Shown here: piece by piece, positions 57,701 through 64,000 of the stretch
Layout: the number at the start of each line of letters is the position of its first letter
Numbering within the stretch: the stretch's first letter is position 1
Assembly (NCBI GenBank): GCA_013146195.2
Contig: CM028381.1
Location: forward strand, 54,064,099-54,128,098
DNA from: Codonopsis lanceolata
Taxonomy: Eukaryota; Streptophyta; Magnoliopsida; Asterales; Campanulaceae
Length of the DNA stretch: 64,000 nucleotides
Direction: 5' to 3'
Made by a program: the position numbers and the translations under genes
Notes under the pieces: generated by a model
Seen by the model: only the letters and a program-made list of their open reading frames with translations
Told to the model about the DNA's origin: nothing
Database searches by the model: none

Positions 57701-58191
57701 TATATAAACTTTATGTGGGGTAGCAAGACTTGATATGTTTGATTATTAGTACTTATGTTTATTAGTACTTAATCTTTTGAGAGCCGACATGTGTTAGTCG
57801 TGCCATATGTATTTATGATGATCATGCTTTAGTTGTTTTAACCATATATTGGTTTGTTTATTATGTTTATTATCCGGCATGTTTTTAGCCGTTAAGCATG
57901 TTAGACTAGAGTTGTAGACTTAGTTTAATGTTGGGTTCCGGCCGTAACGTCGCCGATGACTTGGTATATAATTGCTATAAATTGTTAAATGTGTCTATTG
58001 TTGCGTCACATGATTTTATTTTTGGACCAAGAGATTCATTATCTCTAAGGTTGCATTAGTTTGAGCTTGTTAGCTCGGGCGCCACTGTTTAAATATATTA
58101 CGCTTCCGCATGTGTTAAAGTTTTTGGCGTATCGCCGTTATGGCCTTACCCACTATTTGTTATTTGTTTTTGTCATATGCCTTTTGGAAGC
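54726..58191 (+). repeat. LTR of element C (3' LTR, truncated at its end)
   Basis: Begins TGTAAAACCCTGAATC right after the purine run TAGTAGGGGAGAA. It contains the structured module (57015-57262), GACTCAACGGAGT near 56724, the CTTTATGTGGGGTAGC wording near 57710, and GCGTATCGCCGTTATGGCCTT near 58125. It breaks off at about 58191, shortly before an LTR end would be expected, against an inverted LTR A fragment. Confidence 0.85.
55841..56530 (+). repeat. Four-unit tandem repeat, period about 174 bp, in LTR C
   Basis: Units begin at 55841, 56014, 56189 and 56362 with TGTAGAGATG or TGTTGAGATG. Each contains TGTATGATCAGATTATA-like, AACCATG and GTATGATAAA stretches and ends with a GGGAGCATGTTTGATGAAAT-like stretch. 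Units 3 and 4 are the most alike, indicating the latest duplication. Confidence 0.9.
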
Positions 58192-58745
58192 GGAACAGGG
58201 TGCAACATCGTGCAACCGAAACGACGAATAAACTAGCAATCGAATGGGCAATGAAAGGAGACTGAAAGAAATTCTAAAGGCTAATTAAGAAGATTGAATA
58301 ATTCTAGAAAGTTGAATAACAACTAGGAGAATAAGAACTCCAAAGGAGAAAGCTTGATTCAGGACTCGATCTCGAACTACGATAGAATGAATGCTATCTC
58401 CAAAGCTTCCAAATCATCAATAGACTTAAGGAACACCTCCAACATGAAGTCTAATACATCTAAACATGTTAATTAATCATCATGTAAAGGTCTAAGACCA
58501 AACCGAGGTCACGAACACAAAACGCAAGCAAACTCTCAATCGCGTCGCATTCCGACTATCGTCGAGTTATGACTTGTGATTTTAGCAAGTCAACAACTAT
58601 AGGGCATATCTTAATAGTATTTTGGTCTTATTGTTATCTCTCATGCACATCTAGACAATCTCACAAACCATTCATATAATCAACAAATGAAGAAATGCAA
58701 GCATAGCACGCAAACCAAGCTAACGAAGGAGCGAGGTGTTACACC
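58192..58745 (-). mobile_element. Inverted fragment of LTR A
   Basis: Reverse complement of the first 550 bp of LTR A (compare 2205-2760). It ends at 58745 with the LTR start (GGAGCGAGGTGTTACA on the plus strand) and is cut at 58192, where it joins LTR C. It is diverged by scattered substitutions. Confidence 0.88.
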
Positions 58746-59861
58746 GCATCTTAATTACATCACGTGAATATCTTAGTCATAAGTCAAAGTTATTAGAAGG
58801 GTGGTAAAGTGGGGATGTACAATTAGCGATAACTAGTTTTACACTCATGTGTTTAATGCACAAAAACAAAACTTTTTTTAATTATATTATATTCAAACAA
58901 AATGATAAAATTAATAAAAATTAATTTAATTATTAAATAATATGATACCTAACATTTTTTGTAGAACCTTCAGCCATACATTATTGAGAACCAAAAATTA
59001 AATCAAACAAAAGAAGAAACTAAAACATAAATAAAAAAATGTTGACCATAATATTTTTTATATACACGACATTTCAATTAAGAAATCAAAAACCAAAGAG
59101 AGAATGAAAGAATAAAGTTAAGCTTTAATTGGAATCTACTAAAAGACTAAAAATTGTTATTTATCGATGCCCTTGACCCAATGGCCACAGTCTAGAATTG
59201 TTGGATAACCCACAGACATTTCGAGAGTGGTGTGGTCTGCATACCATTTATTCCAACAACAGAACAAACGGTTGATATTCGAACTAAGGGGTTGTTCAAG
59301 GCTTCAATCCAGCTTTTGAGTCTTTTGTTAGCAAGCTGAGATTACTTGACATTTGTCTTCCTCTTCCCTCTTTGTACGTACACCACCACCTCGTCGCTGC
59401 CTTAAATCTCAAACCTAAGTAGAAGGCAATGCTGGTTTTAATGAGGGATGCGGACCATGTGACGAAAGCAATGGAGTTTTTTATTTTACATAATAAAACA
59501 TGTATATTTCTATATAGTAATTTAGAGAAAATAATTGAAAATTTTAGTTGAATTTTTCAATTGTTGTTTCAAATATCGTGAAAATTATAAATATTAATTC
59601 ATTATTCAAGATATTTTTTGTTATTGTTTAAATTGCTTTGGTTTAACATTATGAGAGAAATTAAAATTCACGTAAAAGTTTCACATCTGTATGTTGAGTC
59701 GTTGACTGCTATAGCGTATATATTCTGACTTGAGAGTTTGCACGACATTACTAACTTTTTTTTGGTTTCATTTGTTGACTAATCATGGCATGCTTTGCTA
59801 GCATATTCCTTAATGGAAAAGAAAAAAAAAACTTCATTAATTATGGAAAAGGAAAAAAATA
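58746..59861. other. AT-rich intergenic DNA, no gene seen
   Basis: High-AT sequence without a sustained frame. 59190-59420 has scraps with coding-like composition (for example near 59220-59300, wording like the end of a copia polyprotein: GGTTGATATTCGAACTAAGG and CTTGACATTTG), too short to assign firmly. Confidence 0.5.
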
Positions 59862-60043
59862 TTTCTTCCGTTTCGGGCAAAGAGTTTCCGTTTGAAAGTC
59901 AAACTTTTTAAGAAAATGACATTTTTAGTAGCTTTTTAATAATAAAATACTTAACACTTTTATACTTTAATTTTTGAAAGTGGACTCTTTAAGTGAAACA
60001 TCTCAAAATTGAATATTGGACTCTTTGCCCGGAACGGAGTAAG
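59862..60043. mobile_element. Stowaway-like MITE, 182 bp
   Basis: Terminal inverted repeats of about 25 bp: TTTCTTCCGTTTCGGGCAAA at the left against the reverse complement of CTCTTTGCCCGGAACGGAGT at the right. They resemble the Stowaway terminus CTCCCTCCGTCCC. TA dinucleotides flank both sides (59860-59861 and 60044-60045), the target duplication expected for Tc1/mariner-type insertion. No coding capacity. Confidence 0.85.
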
Positions 60044-60058
60044 TAGCTCATAAGATAC

Positions 60059-60259
60059 TAGGGGTGTGCAGGATTTTTTCAAAACCGGACCGAACCAATA
60101 TAACTAGACCAAACCAATCAAAATTAGACCAAACCAATACTTTTGTTTGGTCCTGGATCTGAATTTTCATAAAATCGGATATTTGGGTTGGTTCCGGTTC
60201 CCGAACTAAAAAAATACAGAACCGGATCGAACCGACCAAATATGTTGTTTATTTATCTA

Positions 60260-60322
<63 letters not shown>

Positions 60323-60738
60323 AGTATATATATTGTATATATCAATTCCTTGTACTTTCTTTATTCTACTTTTTAGTTGGTACACTTTTATTATTTTCTT
60401 TCCACCGGTTTGTTATGTTATGAGTTTATGAGTTCGACATTTTTAGTTGTTGAATGTACTTTTATCGAATGTTTTAAATTTTTTTTTATGAAGTTTCAGT
60501 CTTAAAAATTTTATTATGTATTTGTATTAAACAATTAAAAAGTAAAAAATCATAGTATTGGTCCGGTTCTGGTTCTCATACATCTTTGATTGGTTCTGGA
60601 CCGGACCAATGTTTTGGTTCTCATACATATTGGGTCAGTTCCGGTTCTAAATTTTTTTTAGAACGAGACCATTGGTCTAGTTCCGGTTTTCTCTTTTTTT
60701 TCAAAAAATTGGACCAAATCGGACCAAGCTCACCCCTA
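60059..60738. mobile_element. hAT-type MITE, 680 bp
   Basis: Begins TAGGGGTGTGCA and ends GCTCACCCCTA, an inverted repeat of TAGGGGTG(T/A)GC. It is flanked by an 8-bp target duplication TAAGATAC (60051-60058) / TAAGATAT (60739-60746), one mismatch, as made by hAT transposases. The interior is rich in ACCGGACC/GGTCCGGT-type motifs in both orientations. No transposase frame, so it is non-autonomous. It contains a TTA microsatellite. Confidence 0.9.
60261..60320. repeat. (TTA)n microsatellite inside the hAT MITE
   Basis: About 19 units of TTA/TAT, which interrupt the MITE. Confidence 0.97.
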
Positions 60739-60746
60739 TAAGATAT

Positions 60747-60857
60747 TACCCTTGCATACTGATTGGAATTATAACTGAATCAAATGAGGGTGACATTAAT
60801 TTGTTGCAATTCTTGTTGATTTATCGGTGTTTAACTTAATTTCTTGCAAAATAGATT
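60747..60857. other. Short spacer, nothing recognised
   Basis: About 110 bp between the MITE target duplication and the next LTR; no feature seen. Confidence 0.6.
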
Positions 60858-63800
60858 GTTAACGACCGACCAGGATTCAACACGAAATCTCAAGGTCGTG
60901 TCGCTGGAACTAACTTAAGAAGAGGACAAGAACTTGTTAAACAGTAGTGCTAGTCAAGCAGTCGAGCAAACTCGCTCTAAACATGAACATAACGCCGCAC
61001 TAAAATACGGTATTTCAAAAATCGAAACAACGGAAGCAATATAAGAAAAGTCCCAAGCTATGAAGCTCGAAACCAACGACAATGAAACCAAGAGAGACAT
61101 TATCTCTCAAAGGAGGAAAAACAAAACTTCGCGTGCATGACATTGCTGACGCTAATCAAACCATCGGCCTCGGTAGGCACTCCGGAGGCGTTTCAACAAA
61201 GAACCAACTCGATATAACAATACCCAACGGCTAAAGCATACAGGGGTCAACCAACAACTATAAAAAGTAGAATAAGGAAATTCCCCAAAGCTACTTGGTG
61301 CAGAGACAAGCGAAATAAATACTAAAACCACAAACAAGGCACGACACAACACGTCGGCCCAAGAAATAACCAATACAAATACCCAAGTATTCTACCCGAT
61401 TTGTAAGTCTAAATAACTTTACAAAATGTCGATCTTACAAGAATAGCAAAGTACATGAAATCAATGACAATGCTAAAAGGAACAAGACTCCACAAGCTAC
61501 TACTCGGGAAAGTCGAGTTGCTACAAACCACGAACCACACGATCTAACCTCGATCTATCGACCATTGGTGCGCCTACTGCTACTGATCACGATCTACTCG
61601 ACCTCGGTGCGGCTATGCGGCTATTCTTTGCAACTAAAACAAGTGCGAGATGAGTCATAATGACCCGATGCGCTACTACAATATATATGCAACATATAAT
61701 TATGTAACATAAACATAACAGGGTGTCATTTTATATATGACGAAAAACCCGTGAAGAGGCGTCGTATCGTTTCGATACTCCACAAGATATCCACTCCTTC
61801 TTACTTACTAAACCGTCCAAATGAACCAGGGTGTAATTCCCTGTTCACACACAAATCAAATGAATTAGAAGGTAGTTCCCACAAAACATCATATGCAAGT
61901 ATACATATCATAATATATACAAATCAAGCTATTCACACTTTGTTACCACGTGTAAAGGTGCATGTTTATATATATACACCTATATCGATATGTATATCTC
62001 TAAATATACATATCAAATCTCCCATAAAATCATCATGCATAAGTGTGCATATCTATATATATACACATCAAGTCATATATATCTCAAATACAAGTATGCA
62101 TATCTCTATATATACATATCAAATCTCTCATTTATCATCGACCAATACAAACATGGTCAATAAGATCTCATGTTCAACTAACACTTTGTTATCACATAAG
62201 TGCCCATAGTAAGCCACATAAAGGATAGAGAAGATACCAAATCACTTCCGTCGTATTGCTCCTGCAATCACAAGCATTAATCATATCGTGCCGGTGATAC
62301 CCGTGTTCGGGTATCAAAGTACCGAGCTCTCTTCTCGGTCAGAGTTCTCTACTCGAGGAAAATAGCACTAGCCAATGTGCTCAATTGGTTTACAACAAAG
62401 GGGCTACTTCCCCACAGCTAGTAGTGGAGGTGTGTGTGAAACCCGAATCCGATGCGCGGCGATACATTACAATCACGAATCCCAATTCGTGAAGGCAATG
62501 CATCGTCCCACCATCATCATGAAAACTCAAGTAATGCCATTTGGACTTATATGCAATGCACAAGTAGATGTTTACTTGCTAATTCTCAAGTAGATATAAT
62601 GACCTACTAAACTCATACGATTATGCACATTGTTACATAAATCACAAAACCACAATAGGAGGAACTCATTTGAGTCTCTAAATCATAAGTGCCAAGTTTG
62701 TTCACTTTATTCTATTCAATTCAAGTCCCAAAAGCTAGTGAATCTAGTCAAGCTGGAATATAATTGTCATAGGATCTCACCCACGATCCTCTTAAGGTTC
62801 AATTGTTCCTTAACTCGACTCGGTTGAGTCTTTACTACAATTCCAACCAAATAGAGTTTGAACACTATATGTGTCCCAAGACTCTTTTCTATGTTCTCGT
62901 TTGAGGCATAGCAAGGTTCTCATTCCATTTAGAATCTTTAATTTGTTCATGTCCCAAGTCAATTATATAAGGGAAGCCCAAGTTGATTATTGTGAAATCA
63001 AGCTTAGTTCAATTTTGATTCATAATTCCACTTAATAGTAGAATCCAAGTTCACCACAATTCATTAAGCGTAGAGACAGATCGGGCACGAGGCAAATACA
63101 TTCAATATGCTCATAAGTCATATCATAGAAACACATAGAAGAATCAATTCTTGACAAGGTAGGAAATCATGCATTTAGTCATAATATAAAATATACACAG
63201 TATTCCATATTCACCTATGAAATTCAACGAGTCACAACTTAACCATCAGTCCATTAAGTACTATCCAAGACTACTTCGTTAGTCTCGGATCATGAAGCCA
63301 TTTACTAAACTCTTCCTAGAGTAGTAACTCATTCAATAACACAAAAGTCGATGGTAGTCAAAGACTTAAGCAACACTAGGCGGTAATAACCGTAAGGTCA
63401 AACCATACGGTGAGTCTTAGATAACAACATGGTCATCCTAGCGACTTATACAAGTAGACTCCATGTATAGAGTACTAAAGATAGCCCCAATCCAAATCAT
63501 CTTATAGAATAGTCCTCAAATTCATTATTTCAACAAGTAGGTGTTTTTACTCATTCAAGTAGGAATTCGACAGAAGCGAATTCAACTGTCAAATAGATAC
63601 ATCATTCTACAATGCTCTCAATTGTGCATTTGCTTCACACAATCACATAAACCACATAAGAACTTCGATTGAGTCTTATAATCACTCATATCAAACATGC
63701 CCTTCAATCCATCCCAAAGTCACGTAGGCTAATATATTAGTCTAACGCCTAACGTCGTAGGGATTGAATGTGGAGTCGGTATTGTTCAATAACTCCCTAA

Positions 63801-64000
63801 TTTCAACTCGGTGAGTTTTACTAAAATTCAACCAAGTTGAGCATTGATACTCTATGCATCACATTGCCCTTTCTAAGTTCTCCTTTCATTTAGAACTTCG
63901 ATAACTAGGCCGTTCATGATCTTAAACTAGCCTTAAACACAATCAGAGTTTCAAACCTAGTTTGGTGATTTTGTTAAACCTTGAATTGAAACATATTCCT
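60858..64000 (-). repeat. Gypsy LTR F, minus strand, runs off the window
   Basis: Starts near 60858 with a damaged reverse complement of the common LTR end (AACGACCGACCAGGATTC against ACGACCTGACCCGGATTC at 22040). Internal landmarks on the minus strand: the structured module at 62255-62520 and ATGAGTCATAATGACCCGATGCGCTACTA near 61650. From 63500 it resembles 29270-29800 of LTR D. No coding frame supported. Confidence 0.75.

Noticed and set aside
61751..62209. 152-codon plus-strand frame
   Set aside because: Lies in the AT-rich part of minus-strand LTR F, rich in repeated IYIYT wording from TATATA runs; no domain.
1..64000. tRNA or rRNA genes
   Set aside because: None recognised on either strand by eye; the TGGTATCAGAGC matches are primer-binding sites, not tRNA genes. 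A tRNAscan run would settle it.

Overview
This is plant nuclear DNA, almost certainly from an angiosperm and probably a eudicot. The evidence is nested Ty3/gypsy LTR retrotransposons of the Tekay (chromodomain) and Tat (archaeal-type RNase H) kinds, a plant L1-type LINE carrying its own RNase H, plant-type snRNA promoters (USE plus TATA), and an intron-containing gene fragment of the plant-only A_thal_3526 family. The assembly has a 100-N gap at 26726-26825.

Layout. 1-12712: two copies of one long-LTR, gag-only gypsy derivative (element A) in head-to-tail arrangement sharing a middle LTR; the left copy is cut by the window edge. 12713-16150: a decayed Tat-type gypsy element on the minus strand whose integrase is interrupted by element A. 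16164-16262: a copia integrase scrap. 18201-20236: a 5'-truncated LINE lying between AT microsatellites. 20830-21768: the 3' exons of an A_thal_3526-family gene. 22037-33000: minus-strand gypsy LTRs and internal sequence (E, D) and a plus-strand LTR fragment.

33034-42920 is the centrepiece: a tandem array, on the minus strand, of six U2 and six U5 spliceosomal snRNA genes in strict alternation with a period of about 1.7 kb. All twelve genes have a plant USE and TATA box at the expected distance except U2-4, whose USE-TATA spacing has lost 6 bp. Several copies have changes in functionally critical RNA positions, and the two outermost units share variants that the inner units lack.

42921-53096: a Tekay-type gypsy element (B) abuts the array and truncates it; its gag-pol is recognisable throughout but broken by many small indels. 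53097-58191: LTR fragments, an intact integrase C-terminus plus chromodomain of another Tekay element (C) and its LTR with a 174-bp tandem repeat. 58192-58745: inverted fragment of LTR A. 58746-60857: AT-rich DNA with two well-delimited MITEs (Stowaway-like and hAT-like, each with target duplication). 60858-64000: another minus-strand gypsy LTR running off the window.

The only non-transposon genes supported are the twelve snRNA genes and the A_thal_3526-family remnant. The snRNA array would supply two of the five major spliceosomal RNAs, transcribed by RNA polymerase II, from within a transposon-dense block. The LTR families differ over most of their length but share a roughly 250-bp module with predicted hairpins, seen nine times here.
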